A DNA stretch of 28,944 bases from an uncultured Micrococcales bacterium (GTDB lineage: Bacteria > Actinomycetota > Actinomycetes > Actinomycetales > Microbacteriaceae), in NCBI GenBank assembly GCA_903927775.1, contig CAIYOE010000111.1:1-28944 (forward strand), written 5' to 3'. Position numbers and translations under genes: made by a program. The notes below the pieces were generated by a model, which was given only the letters and a program-made list of their open reading frames with translations, searched no databases and was not told where the DNA came from. This document shows positions 20,404 to 28,944 of this stretch, piece after piece (position 1 is the first letter of the stretch; each line of letters starts with the position of its first letter).

Positions 20404-22164
20404 ATGAAAAACGAGCCTTCCACTATCCAAGAAATCAGGTTCAGACGCTTGCGCGGCTTGATGGTTTTAGTCTTGCTTGCATTTGTTTGGCAGCTCGTAA
20501 ACTTTCAAGTCGTGCAGTCAGACCAGCTGAATAAAAAATCTTTCAACCTGCGCCAGGTGGTCGACACTATCCCAGCGGTCCGCGGCAACATCGAGGACGC
20601 CGACGGCAACATCCTCGCTACCACAGTAATTGGGCACAACGTAACTGTTGACCAAACCCAAGTGTTGCCTTTCGACCGCAAGGTAAAAGGACAAACCCAA
20701 ACTGTCTCTGTGCTGCAGGCTGTCCACCAGATTGCTGAAACGTTAAAAATGCGACCCAAGTTGGTCTACCAGGCAGTCAAAGGGTCCGCGCGTTATTCAA
20801 TCATCGCCAAAGGCATCGATGGTGTCGCCTACCGAAACTTAATAAAACTGGACATCCCCTGGATCTACTTTGAAAATGTCCCAAAGCGCGTTTATCCAAA
20901 TGGAGCACTTGCGGGCAACTTACTGGGATTTATGGGATCCGAAGGCACCGCGTTAGATGGACTGGAATATTCTCAAAATTCCTGCCTAGCCGGCGTCGAT
21001 GGCAAAGAGACTTACGAAAAGGGTGCCGATGGCATCAAGATTCCCAGTAGTACCCAGATCACCGTGCAGCCTAAGCCAGGAGGAACCTTAGTCCTTAGCG
21101 TGAAATCTGACCTCCAGTATTTTGCACAGCAGGCAATGTCCAGTGCGGTTCTGTCGGAGCGAGCCGACTGGGGAAGCGCAATTGTGGTCGAGGCAAAGAC
21201 CGGCAAGGTTTTGGCTGCGGCCGAGTATCCCTCGGTAGACCCAAATGATCCAGGTGCGACCAAGGCGGCGGACCGAGGCAGCCGAGTTTTTCAGGCGGTT
21301 TTTGAGCCGGGCTCCACGTTGAAAACAATTACGGCAGCAACGGCTATTGATTTGGGGAAAGCGACTCCCGAGTCCAGGGTTCTTGCCCCGCAAACTCGGT
21401 ATGTCACAAGGCAGCACATCGCGATTAGCGATTCCCACGTTCACCCCACACAGAAACTTACGCTCACCGGGGTGCTTCGTGACTCTTCAAATACGGGTAT
21501 TTCTTACATCGGTGAACGCGTTCCATACTCGGTGCGCGCCAAGTACTGGCAACTTTTTGGTTTGGGGCAACGAACCGCCGTCAATTTCGCCGGCGAGGGC
21601 AGTGGAATCATTCACGCCACGGCACCCGATGACCTTACTGTTTACACCAGCATGTTCGGACAGGGCATGAGCGTAACTCCGATCCAAACCGCGTTTCTTT
21701 ACCAAACGATTGCAAACGGAGGCGTGCGCTTGTCGCCCAAGTTGCTTCTAGGATGCAGACAAGCCGACGGATCTGTTACTCAGGTGGAAAAGACGATTTC
21801 TCCCGTGCGCGCGATCAAGGCATCCACCGCCAGATCGACTATTGACATGCTCGAGAAAGTTGTAGAGACCGGCGGTATTGGACACACTGCCTCTATCCCT
21901 AATTACCGAATCGGTGGCAAGAGTGGAACCGCTCAAATTAAAGAGGGACGTGGGTACGGAGCCCTGCACGCCATTTCGTTCATTGGCATGGCGCCTGCTG
22001 ACAACCCCAGATTTGTGGTTGCGGTAACTATCTACAAGCCTCGAACCATTGGAAACTCGCTCGGTGCAACCCCATATTTCAAGGCAATAATGGGGCAACT
22101 TCTGCGCATGTACGCCATCCCTCCATCCACGACTAAATCGGCTAACATCGCAGGTGACTGGTAG
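20404..22164 (+). CDS. ftsI: Septal peptidoglycan transpeptidase FtsI (class B PBP)
   Basis: This 586-residue class B penicillin-binding protein cross-links septal peptidoglycan together with FtsW. A short cytoplasmic tail and a transmembrane helix (about 17-38) precede the periplasm-facing pedestal and transpeptidase domain. Catalytic motifs are intact: S304-T-L-K307 (SxxK), S361-S-N363 (SxN) and K506-S-G-T509 (KSG). The pedestal has RGNIEDADGNILA (60-72), where relatives usually have a DRxG sequence, so the arginine is replaced here. The domain ends soon after the last motif, with no PASTA repeats. AGGGAAGACGA precedes the ATG. The murE gene begins about seven bases after the stop. Beta-lactam targets of this class are expected to act on it. 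Confidence 0.96.
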   Translation: MKNEPSTIQEIRFRRLRGLMVLVLLAFVWQLVNFQVVQSDQLNKKSFNLRQVVDTIPAVRGNIEDADGNILATTVIGHNVTVDQTQVLPFDRKVKGQTQTVSVLQAVHQIAETLKMRPKLVYQAVKGSARYSIIAKGIDGVAYRNLIKLDIPWIYFENVPKRVYPNGALAGNLLGFMGSEGTALDGLEYSQNSCLAGVDGKETYEKGADGIKIPSSTQITVQPKPGGTLVLSVKSDLQYFAQQAMSSAVLSERADWGSAIVVEAKTGKVLAAAEYPSVDPNDPGATKAADRGSRVFQAVFEPGSTLKTITAATAIDLGKATPESRVLAPQTRYVTRQHIAISDSHVHPTQKLTLTGVLRDSSNTGISYIGERVPYSVRAKYWQLFGLGQRTAVNFAGEGSGIIHATAPDDLTVYTSMFGQGMSVTPIQTAFLYQTIANGGVRLSPKLLLGCRQADGSVTQVEKTISPVRAIKASTARSTIDMLEKVVETGGIGHTASIPNYRIGGKSGTAQIKEGRGYGALHAISFIGMAPADNPRFVVAVTIYKPRTIGNSLGATPYFKAIMGQLLRMYAIPPSTTKSANIAGDW

Positions 22165-22171
22165 GGAAAAT

Positions 22172-23722
22172 ATGAAAGAGTCGATTCCGCCGATTTTGCG
22201 GCCAGAACGGGTAAAACCCGTTGATCTAGAGATTTTTGCCAAACGTTTTGACCTGGAACTTGACTCCAAGGTGGCTGTTAGCCTGACCGGAATCAGCATG
22301 AACACAAACGATCTTCGGTCCGGCGACTTGTTTGTAGCCATGCCCGGCTTGAAGACTCACGGCGCGTTGTTTATCCAAAAGGCTGTCAATAGCGGGGCGG
22401 TTGCCGTGGTGACAGACAGGCCGGGTAAGGACATGATTTTAGAGATCCTTCCGGATATCGAGTTGCCGATTCTTTTGCTTGAGGAACCGAGAAAACACCT
22501 CGGAGACCTAGCTGCTTTTGTTTACGGCAACGTTGCAGGCAACCTGCCAAAACTATTTGCTACCACAGGCACCAACGGTAAGACTTCCACTACATATTTG
22601 CTGGAGGGGATTTTGAGGCAGGCCGGAGAGGTAACCGGTTTGACCAGCACTGCTGAAAGGCACCTTGCGGGCGAGGTAATCGTTAGCCGATTGACCACAC
22701 CGGAATCCACAGAAATGCACGCGCTTATCGCCCGAATGCGGGAGCGAATGGTTTCGAGCGTGGCAATCGAGGTTTCTGCTCAGGCTCTTAGCCAACTTCG
22801 TGTAGATGGCATTCACTTTGACGTGGTTGGTTTTACTAACCTGAGCCACGATCACTTCGATGATTATCCGGACTTTGAAACCTACCTGGCCGCTAAGGCT
22901 GAGCTGTTTACACCAGGGCGCGCCACCCTTGGAGTGGTCTCGTTGGACTCCGCTTTTGGTTCGGCATTTGTGTCTGCCAGCAAGATTCCTGTTGTGACTA
23001 TTAGCAGCAACCCATCGGTGAAAGGCGATTGGAATGTCGAGATCACCGAACAGGCCACAACCCACACCGCATTTGTTTTGACCGGACCAAACGGCGAAGT
23101 GGTGGCAAGCAGTGTGCCGCTGATTGGAGCTCACATGGCAGCCAACGCCGGTTTGGCAATCGTTATGGCGGTCTTGGCTGGTTTTGACTGGCGCCTACTA
23201 GCGGAGCGAATTCGCGACGGCATCGATGCCTACCTACCAGGTAGAACAGAGTTGGTAAGCGGGGCAACGGGGCCAAGTGTTTACGTTGACTTTGGTCACA
23301 GCCCCGACGCCTTTTTGCACACCCTTACCTCTTTGCGCGCAGTCACCAAGGGTCGCCTGTTTATGGTCTTTGGCGCCGACGGAGACCGAGACGCAAGTAA
23401 ACGTCCGGAAATGGCTCGCATTGCAGCCCAAAACTCGGATGTCCTAGTGATCACGGATCACCACCCAAGATTTGAAAACCCGGTGACCATTCGAAAGGTA
23501 TTGGTTGAGTCCGCTCGTTTGGCGGTGCCGAACCTGGAGGTCTACGAGATCAGCCCGCCCGAGCAGGCAATCATCAAGGCAGTGAGTCTTGCCAAGCCCG
23601 GCGACGCGATTCTTTGGGCCGGACCGGGACACCAAGACTACCGAGACATCCAGGGTAAGCGAACCCCGTACTCGGCCCGTGAACTTGCTCGACAGGCATT
23701 GCACGAGAGCGGTTGGAATTGA
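22172..23722 (+). CDS. murE: UDP-MurNAc-tripeptide synthetase MurE
   Basis: This 516-residue cytosolic ligase adds the third amino acid to UDP-MurNAc-L-Ala-D-Glu. It has the Mur ligase N-terminal domain, the ATP loop TGTNGKTSTT (132-141), HDHFDDYPDFETYLAAKAELF with the expected carbamylated lysine region, and the C-terminal domain with VFGADGDRDASKRPEM. At the residue-selectivity site the sequence is D429-H430-H431-P-R433, where meso-diaminopimelate enzymes have DNPR and lysine enzymes have a different local sequence. The added amino acid is therefore uncertain; Microbacteriaceae use several. Start: ATG 22172 has AGGGA a few bases upstream, whereas GTG 22154 would overlap ftsI by 11 bases with no clear site. 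Its stop overlaps the TTG of murF. Confidence 0.93.
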   Translation: MKESIPPILRPERVKPVDLEIFAKRFDLELDSKVAVSLTGISMNTNDLRSGDLFVAMPGLKTHGALFIQKAVNSGAVAVVTDRPGKDMILEILPDIELPILLLEEPRKHLGDLAAFVYGNVAGNLPKLFATTGTNGKTSTTYLLEGILRQAGEVTGLTSTAERHLAGEVIVSRLTTPESTEMHALIARMRERMVSSVAIEVSAQALSQLRVDGIHFDVVGFTNLSHDHFDDYPDFETYLAAKAELFTPGRATLGVVSLDSAFGSAFVSASKIPVVTISSNPSVKGDWNVEITEQATTHTAFVLTGPNGEVVASSVPLIGAHMAANAGLAIVMAVLAGFDWRLLAERIRDGIDAYLPGRTELVSGATGPSVYVDFGHSPDAFLHTLTSLRAVTKGRLFMVFGADGDRDASKRPEMARIAAQNSDVLVITDHHPRFENPVTIRKVLVESARLAVPNLEVYEISPPEQAIIKAVSLAKPGDAILWAGPGHQDYRDIQGKRTPYSARELARQALHESGWN

Positions 23723-25128
23723 TTTCGCTAACTCTGAATCAGGTGGCGGAAGCCATCGATGGCCATCTTGTTGGTGGATCAAATGGGGATCTGTTGGTCT
23801 CTGGTTCGGTTGAAACCGATTCCAGGCTGGTCGGTTCAGGTTCGTTATTTTTTGCCAAGCGGGGCGAAATTACCGACGGCCACAACTTTGTGAGTTCCGC
23901 CGCCGAGCTCGGTGCCGTAGCGGCAGTCGTAGAAAATCATGTTACGTCGGTAGACCTGCCTCAGATATTGGTTAGCGACACCGTGAAGGCGCTGGGCTTA
24001 CTCGCAAAGTACGTTTTAGCCGAAGTGCGAAAAGCTAGTGCCCTCAAGGTTGTTGCAATCACAGGTAGCAACGGCAAGACCACAACTAAAAACATGTTGC
24101 GCGCCATCTTGAGTAGCGCCGGCCCAACCGTAGCGCCGATAGAGAGCTATAACAACGAAGTAGGTGCGCCGATATCGGTGCTAAAGATCGACCACGAAAC
24201 GCGTTTTCTGGTTGCGGAACTTGGTGCCGGTGGACCCGGAAGCATTGCCTACCTGACCGACATAGTTCAGCCCGACATCGCGGTCGAACTAAAGGTGGGA
24301 ATGGCCCACGCCGGCGAGTTTGGCGGCATCGAGGTAACGGCCTCCATCAAGGCAGAACTATTGGCCGGTGTCGGTCCTGACTCGGTTGCAGTGCTAAACC
24401 TCGACGACCCGTATGTTCGTCACATGAGCCACCTCGCCAAGGGCAAAACACTTTGGTTTGGCACCAACCCCGAGGCTAGTTTTTGGTCGGATAACTATGG
24501 TTTGAGCTTGGACGGAACTAGTTTTGACCTGCACTGGCCCGATCACAGTGTTTCGACTGTGACCCTTCGGATTTTGGGCGAACATCACGTGATGAATGCT
24601 TTGGCGAGCGCAGCGGTGGCCTTTGAGCTTGGAATCTCTAAGGAAGCCATAGTTGCCGCCTTAGAATCTTTGCCACTGGCCGAACGTTGGCGCATGCAGT
24701 TGACCAACACGGATGAAGGTATCGCTGTAATCAACGATGCCTACAACGCGAGTCCCGACAGCACCAAGGCCGCGCTGCAGACCCTGGCCCAGTTGGGCAG
24801 GCTTACCGGCCGCCGAACAGTGGCAATCCTCGGCGAAATGGCGGAACTGGGTGTTTTTGCGGTGGCCGAACACGATGCCATTGGTCGTTTGGCCGTGCGA
24901 CTAAATATTGACCTCACTATTGCTGTCGGAGCAAAGGCCAAACTCATTTACATGGGTGCGACTCAAGAAGGCAGTTACGACGGCGAATCACAGTTCTTCG
25001 AGAGTCTTGACGGGGCTTTAGAGGGTATCCGTGGAATGCTTAGGAGCGGGGACATAGTTTTGGTCAAGTCTTCCAAGAGTGCGAATCTGCGTTTCCTTGG
25101 TGACGAACTTTTGGAGGTGAACGCTTGA
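23719..25128 (+). CDS. murF: UDP-MurNAc-pentapeptide synthetase MurF
   Basis: This 469-residue cytosolic ligase joins D-Ala-D-Ala to the UDP-MurNAc-tripeptide. Family motifs are the N-terminal [14 protein letters not shown] (2-15), ATP loop [14 protein letters not shown] (113-126) and the conserved [16 protein letters not shown] in the C-terminal domain. Two in-frame TTG codons compete for the start, 23713 and 23719; the second gives the usual family beginning (M-I-x-L-T-L) and forms a TTGA overlap with the murE stop, so I prefer it. Non-ATG initiation with overlap indicates tight coupling to murE. The stop in turn overlaps the TTG start of mraY. Confidence 0.93.
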   Translation: MISLTLNQVAEAIDGHLVGGSNGDLLVSGSVETDSRLVGSGSLFFAKRGEITDGHNFVSSAAELGAVAAVVENHVTSVDLPQILVSDTVKALGLLAKYVLAEVRKASALKVVAITGSNGKTTTKNMLRAILSSAGPTVAPIESYNNEVGAPISVLKIDHETRFLVAELGAGGPGSIAYLTDIVQPDIAVELKVGMAHAGEFGGIEVTASIKAELLAGVGPDSVAVLNLDDPYVRHMSHLAKGKTLWFGTNPEASFWSDNYGLSLDGTSFDLHWPDHSVSTVTLRILGEHHVMNALASAAVAFELGISKEAIVAALESLPLAERWRMQLTNTDEGIAVINDAYNASPDSTKAALQTLAQLGRLTGRRTVAILGEMAELGVFAVAEHDAIGRLAVRLNIDLTIAVGAKAKLIYMGATQEGSYDGESQFFESLDGALEGIRGMLRSGDIVLVKSSKSANLRFLGDELLEVNA

Positions 25129-26228
25129 GAGCCTTGCTTGTTGCCGGTGGTGTTGCACTGGCATTCAATTTGTTGCTTACGCCGGTGTTCATTTACCTTT
25201 TCAAGCGCTGGCAATGGGGTCAGTTTATTCGCGTGGATGGTCCGCAGAGTCATCATGTTAAGCACGGCACCCCAACAATGGGTGGAATCGTAATCATCTT
25301 GGGTGCGGTTTTTGGCTACTTTGTGGGCAAGTTTGTAAACGGCGAGCCACCTACCATCAGTGCCGTTCTTGTCCTTTTCATGATGGTGGGATTAGGGCTT
25401 GTGGGGTTTGTCGACGATTTCCTAAAGACACACAAAAAGCGCAATCTAGGACTTGGCGGCTGGGCAAAAATCGCAGGTCAGTCGGCTGTCGCGATTTTAT
25501 TCGCCGTCATGGCCTTGCAGTTCCCAAACTCAAACGGGGAAACTCCAGCCTCCACGCACCTTTCCATTGTTCGAGACATCTACCGAACTAATTTTGTGCT
25601 CTCTAGCGTGCCTTGGATTTATTGGGCCGGCATCGCGGTCTTCGTTCTCTGGATTGTTTTTCTGGTAACCAGTACCTCGAACGGGGTGAACATCGCCGAC
25701 GGCCTTGACGGCCTGGCAACCGGGGCCTCGATCATGGCGATTGGCGCCTACGCGGTAATTGCTTTTTGGAAGTTCAATCAGGCCTGCGGCGGCATCAAAG
25801 CACTGCACACCACCAACTGTTATTACACTCGCGACCCGCTAGACCTAGCGGTGGTTGCTGCGGCAATTGTCGGTGCGCTGATTGGTTTCCTCTGGTACAA
25901 CACTTCGCCGGCCCAGATTTTTATGGGAGATACCGGATCCTTAGGTCTTGGTGGGGCGCTCTCGGCATTAGCAATTTTGACTCGTGCAGAGCTCCTGTTG
26001 GTGCTTATCGGTGGCTTATTTGTGATCGTGACCGGCTCCGTGATTATCCAGCGAGCCTATTTCAAGATCACCAAGGGTAAGCGAATATTCCTAATGAGCC
26101 CCTTGCACCATCACTACGAACTAAAGGGCTGGGCTGAAATCACGATCGTGGTCAGGTTCTGGATTATTCAGGGTCTGTGCATCATGGCTGGCCTCGGCGT
26201 GTTTTATCTGGAATTCTTGAACCGCTAG
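25125..26228 (+). CDS. mraY: Phospho-MurNAc-pentapeptide transferase MraY
   Basis: This 367-residue polytopic membrane enzyme transfers phospho-MurNAc-pentapeptide to undecaprenyl phosphate, making lipid I. About ten hydrophobic segments are visible. Conserved cytoplasmic motifs include D97-D98 in [16 protein letters not shown]192 and D195 in [12 protein letters not shown]269 in [12 protein letters not shown] and [10 protein letters not shown] near the C-terminus. The start is TTG 25125, with a strong GGAGGTG site six to seven bases upstream (25113-25119) and a TTGA overlap with the murF stop. It is a known target family of nucleoside antibiotics such as tunicamycin and muraymycin. The murD gene follows after five bases. 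Confidence 0.97.
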   Translation: MRALLVAGGVALAFNLLLTPVFIYLFKRWQWGQFIRVDGPQSHHVKHGTPTMGGIVIILGAVFGYFVGKFVNGEPPTISAVLVLFMMVGLGLVGFVDDFLKTHKKRNLGLGGWAKIAGQSAVAILFAVMALQFPNSNGETPASTHLSIVRDIYRTNFVLSSVPWIYWAGIAVFVLWIVFLVTSTSNGVNIADGLDGLATGASIMAIGAYAVIAFWKFNQACGGIKALHTTNCYYTRDPLDLAVVAAAIVGALIGFLWYNTSPAQIFMGDTGSLGLGGALSALAILTRAELLLVLIGGLFVIVTGSVIIQRAYFKITKGKRIFLMSPLHHHYELKGWAEITIVVRFWIIQGLCIMAGLGVFYLEFLNR

Positions 26229-26233
26229 GCAAA

Positions 26234-27730
26234 ATGAAAGACCTTTCAGAATTTAACTCCTGGCACTCCAACTGGCGTAATTTGCGAGTTGGAGTGATTG
26301 GTCTAGGAGTGAGCGGGTTTTCAGTAGCCGACACACTTGCAGAGCTGGGTGCCAACCAATTGGTCGTGGCGGAGAGTGCGTTGGCAGAGCAGCTGGACAT
26401 CCTTGATGTGTTAGGTGTTCCATACCTAGTGGGGCCGCAGGCTAAGCCAGAAGACCCAGACAAAATTCCGAGCGAGCTAGTGGATCTGAAACCGGACGTT
26501 TTGATTACCTCGCCCGGAGTTCGCCCGGACTCGCCGCTAATTCGTTGGGCGCAGCAGCAGGGCATCCCGGTTTGGGTTGATATTGATCTGGCTTGGCGCC
26601 TTAGAGACAAGACCGAATCGGTGGCTGAGTGGCTTTGCATCACCGGAACCAACGGGAAAACCACTACAACGCAGTTGGTCGAGGCGATGCTTCACCACGG
26701 TGGTCTGAAGGCGATGGCCTGTGGCAACATCGGCACGCCGATTTTGGACGCAATGCGTGACCCTGAGGGACTCGATGCGGTTGTAGTCGAGCTCAGCAGT
26801 TTTCAGTTGCACTATTTGGGGCAGATTTCTCCGCATTCCTCGGCTGTCTTGAACGTGGCGGATGACCATTTGGACTGGCACGGCGGCTTCCAGAAATACG
26901 CAGCTACCAAGGGCAAGGTTTATCAGAACGTTCGGCACGCCTGTGTTTACAACGTTGCCGACAAAATGACTGAGCTTTTGGTGGAGCAAGCCGATGTGCA
27001 AGAAGGGGCCAGAGCAATTGGGTTCACTTTGGGCGCGCCTGGCCGAAGCATGATCGGTTACGTCGAGGACCTACTGGTTGACCGGGCGTTTCTCGAAGAC
27101 CGCTCTATGGCAATTCCAATCGCCGAACTTTCTGACATAGCCCAAATAGGTGTTCTAAGTCCGCACCTGTTAGCGAACGTCGCTGCGGCAACTGCGTTGG
27201 CCAGGGCCATGGATGTCAGTCCCCTGGCGATCAAAGCGGCTCTGCTGGATTTTAAACTTGATAACCACCGGATCCAACTGGTAGCAGAGGCCAATCAGGT
27301 TAGTTGGTATGACGATTCCAAGGCAACTAATCCTCACGCAGCTGCGGCTTCGTTGGCTTCGTTTGATTCGGTTGTGTGGATTCTGGGTGGACTTCTTAAG
27401 GGTGTAGACATCACGCCACTGCTTGAACGCAACGCCTCAAAACTGAGGGCTGTTGTGGTAATCGGCCTAGAACGACAACCAATCCTTGATGCCTTGGCCG
27501 CTGCGGCACCCGGCGTGCGGGTATTGAATGTTGAACAACCTCAAAACTCCTTGGTGATGAGAGATGCGGTGGCGTTGGCAGCAAAGGCCGCTCGTCCGGG
27601 AGACACTGTTCTTCTGGCACCAGCCGCTGCAAGCATGGACCAGTTCAAAGACTATGCTGACCGCGGCAACCAGTTTGCGTCGCAGGTTAGAGCCTGGATA
27701 GAAAGCCAACAGAGCGAGGTAGAGAACTAA
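26234..27730 (+). CDS. murD: UDP-MurNAc-L-alanine:D-glutamate ligase MurD
   Basis: This 498-residue cytosolic ligase adds D-glutamate to UDP-MurNAc-L-Ala. The N-terminal Rossmann-like domain starts LRVGVIGLGVSGFSVADTL. The ATP loop ITGTNGKTTTTQL is at 136-148, ELSSFQL follows in the central domain, and the C-terminal domain contains WYDDSKATNPHAAAASL and the later LAPAAASMDQFKDY. The start is ATG 26234, five bases after the mraY stop; an in-frame ATG at 26177 would extend 52 bases into mraY and disagree with the family start. The immediate ribosome binding site is weak (TAGGC). The stop TAA overlaps the ftsW ATG by one base (TAATG). Confidence 0.95.
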   Translation: MKDLSEFNSWHSNWRNLRVGVIGLGVSGFSVADTLAELGANQLVVAESALAEQLDILDVLGVPYLVGPQAKPEDPDKIPSELVDLKPDVLITSPGVRPDSPLIRWAQQQGIPVWVDIDLAWRLRDKTESVAEWLCITGTNGKTTTTQLVEAMLHHGGLKAMACGNIGTPILDAMRDPEGLDAVVVELSSFQLHYLGQISPHSSAVLNVADDHLDWHGGFQKYAATKGKVYQNVRHACVYNVADKMTELLVEQADVQEGARAIGFTLGAPGRSMIGYVEDLLVDRAFLEDRSMAIPIAELSDIAQIGVLSPHLLANVAAATALARAMDVSPLAIKAALLDFKLDNHRIQLVAEANQVSWYDDSKATNPHAAAASLASFDSVVWILGGLLKGVDITPLLERNASKLRAVVVIGLERQPILDALAAAAPGVRVLNVEQPQNSLVMRDAVALAAKAARPGDTVLLAPAAASMDQFKDYADRGNQFASQVRAWIESQQSEVEN

Positions 27731-28944
27731 TGGCCAGAACGGTTGAAGGCCCTCGCGCTGTCTTGAATTTGGGTGCTGGAGTGCGTGGCTTGCGTGGTTT
27801 TTTCTCAAGGGCATTCCGTTATCAGTCCCTTTTTTTCAATCTAACTTTGGGCGTGACCTTGTTTATCTTGGTTATCGGATTGGTGATGGTTCTTTCATCC
27901 AGCACCATCATCGCTATTAAATCCGATGACAACGCCTTTGCAATCTTCTGGAAACAGGTTGGGTTTGCCGCGATCGGGCTCGCTTTGCTAATCACCGCAT
28001 CGCTACTGCCAGTCAGTTTTTATTGGCGTTGGAGCAGGTTCGCCTGGGTTCTAGCTTCTGCTGTTCAGCTTGTCACTCTCACGCCTCTGGGAGTAAACGT
28101 AAATGGAAACCACTCGTGGCTACGGGTTTTTGGCCTAACTTTTCAACCTTCAGAATTCAGCAAGCTGGCGATGATTCTGGAGTTGAGCAGAGTCATCGTT
28201 GCCAATAAGGACCGAATCTACGAAGGTTGGCCATACCTGCGCACGGTAGGAATTGTTCCGTTGGTTCCGATTGCCTTCGTTCTGATTGGACAAGACCTAG
28301 GAACCGCACTAATCATGGCGGCTATTGCGTTTTTGCTGATTTGGCTAGGCGGTCTTCCGGAGCGCCACCTAATTTTTCCGCTTGCCGCAACCGCCGCGGT
28401 TGTAATTGGTTTGATTCAGTTGCGCGGTAACCGAACCGGTCGATTCACTGCCTGGCTAAACCCGGACTCGGATCCTTTGAACCTCTATACCTGGCAATCA
28501 CAACACGGTATTTGGGCTCTGGCTGCTGGACACCTGACGGGTGTGGGATTGGGGCTCTCCAAACTCAAATGGGGTTGGATTCCCGAAGTGGAAAACGACT
28601 ACATTTTTGCAATCATCGGCGAAGAAACCGGATTGCTCGGAGCACTCATGGTGATCGGCTTGTTTGTGGTTCTCGGATATTCGCTGGTTCGGATTCACCG
28701 CCGCAGTCAAGATGACTTTGCACGTTACGTTGTTATGGGTGTTGCAATCTGGCTCATATTCCAAGCGTTTGTAAACATCGCCGTGGTTCTCACAATTTTG
28801 CCTGTTCTAGGTGTTCCGTTGCCTTTGATTACCGCCGGTGGTTCGTCGCTGATTTCTGGCCTATTGGCAGTTGGCGTTTGCCTGTCGTTTGAACGAGAAA
28901 ACCACATTGTTTTTTCTCAGGCCGCGGTTCGCAGAGTAACGGTG
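27730..28944 (+). CDS. ftsW: Septal SEDS glycosyltransferase FtsW (3' end outside window)
   Basis: This reading frame is open to the last base: 405 codons and no stop, so the gene continues past the window. It encodes a polytopic SEDS-family protein that polymerises lipid II at the septum with FtsI. Motifs seen are NGNHSWLRVFGLTFQPSEFSKL, an extracellular loop PDSDPLNLYTWQSQHGIWALAAG in two parts, and PEVENDYIFAIIGEETG, whose D290 aligns with the catalytic aspartate of SEDS enzymes. GGSSLISG near residues 374-381 is the conserved penultimate segment. Hydrophobic segments begin at about residue 35. The start overlaps the murD stop (TAATG). Relatives are usually about 400-530 residues, so only the C-terminal tail should be missing. 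RodA is less likely given the cluster position. Confidence 0.95.
   Translation, partial: MARTVEGPRAVLNLGAGVRGLRGFFSRAFRYQSLFFNLTLGVTLFILVIGLVMVLSSSTIIAIKSDDNAFAIFWKQVGFAAIGLALLITASLLPVSFYWRWSRFAWVLASAVQLVTLTPLGVNVNGNHSWLRVFGLTFQPSEFSKLAMILELSRVIVANKDRIYEGWPYLRTVGIVPLVPIAFVLIGQDLGTALIMAAIAFLLIWLGGLPERHLIFPLAATAAVVIGLIQLRGNRTGRFTAWLNPDSDPLNLYTWQSQHGIWALAAGHLTGVGLGLSKLKWGWIPEVENDYIFAIIGEETGLLGALMVIGLFVVLGYSLVRIHRRSQDDFARYVVMGVAIWLIFQAFVNIAVVLTILPVLGVPLPLITAGGSSLISGLLAVGVCLSFERENHIVFSQAAVRRVTV

Noticed and set aside
22154..22171. Earlier GTG start for murE
   Set aside because: It would overlap ftsI by 11 bases without a ribosome binding site, while ATG 22,172 has AGGGA upstream and a natural spacing.
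21748..22341. 197-codon minus-strand open frame across the ftsI/murE junction
   Set aside because: Both sense-strand genes are confidently identified there, and the antisense product shows no domain or initiation signal.
26177..26233. Earlier ATG start for murD
   Set aside because: It would read 52 bases of mraY in another frame; ATG 26,234 fits the family N-terminus.
1..28944. A mobile element, defence system, CRISPR array or secondary-metabolite cluster
   Set aside because: Every sizeable stretch is accounted for by conserved housekeeping genes; I saw no transposase, integrase, direct-repeat array or phage gene, and no gap over 300 bases without a gene.

Overview
The window looks like chromosomal housekeeping DNA from an actinobacterium, most likely the family Microbacteriaceae and perhaps a small-genome freshwater lineage such as Rhodoluna or Aquiluna. 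The reasons are the gene content and order, many GTG and TTG starts, moderate rather than high GC, and very short intergenic gaps. The family placement is inference; no rRNA or other taxonomic marker lies in the window. I see no tRNA, rRNA, CRISPR array, insertion sequence, prophage or integrated element.

Left part (1-8.9 kb). A CDP-alcohol phosphatidyltransferase, a GarA/OdhI-type FHA protein, an FtsR-like MerR regulator and a second MerR regulator reproduce the order known from mycobacteria (Rv1822, garA, Rv1828, Rv1830), with the intervening mycobacterial genes missing. Next come an orphan ParA-type ATPase on the minus strand, a full-length pyruvate carboxylase, a MinD/EspI-like ATPase with a long disordered N-terminus, and a peptide deformylase.

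Middle part (8.9-17.9 kb). This is a lipid, sugar and signalling block: long-chain acyl-CoA ligase (minus), ROK glucokinase, PlsC-type acyltransferase, class II DAHP synthase, a PASTA-domain Ser/Thr kinase (minus), an Rv2175c-like HTH protein, a polyprenyl diphosphate synthase (minus) and a DUF3040 membrane protein. It parallels the M. tuberculosis fadD15, plsC, aroG, pknL, Rv2175c, idsA2, Rv2169c neighbourhood. A strong intrinsic terminator at about 17,947-17,975 closes it.

Right part (18.1-28.9 kb). This is the start of the division and cell-wall (dcw) cluster on the plus strand: mraZ, rsmH, ftsL-like, ftsI, murE, murF, mraY, murD and the 5' 405 codons of ftsW, which runs off the end. Overlapping stops and starts from murE onward suggest one long operon. 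Its leader carries an array of GTGG-type boxes at exact 10-bp spacing, the expected kind of binding site for MraZ.

The genes act together in growth control. Kinase and FHA signalling, division-linked regulators, precursor lipids (polyprenyl diphosphate, phospholipid), anaplerosis and peptidoglycan synthesis sit side by side. I found no convincing unknown system. The observations most worth checking are the MraZ-box array, an unusual substrate-motif sequence in MurE, the loss of one of the two GarA phospho-threonines, two ParA/MinD-type ATPases with no visible ParB partner, and two short palindromic operator candidates.
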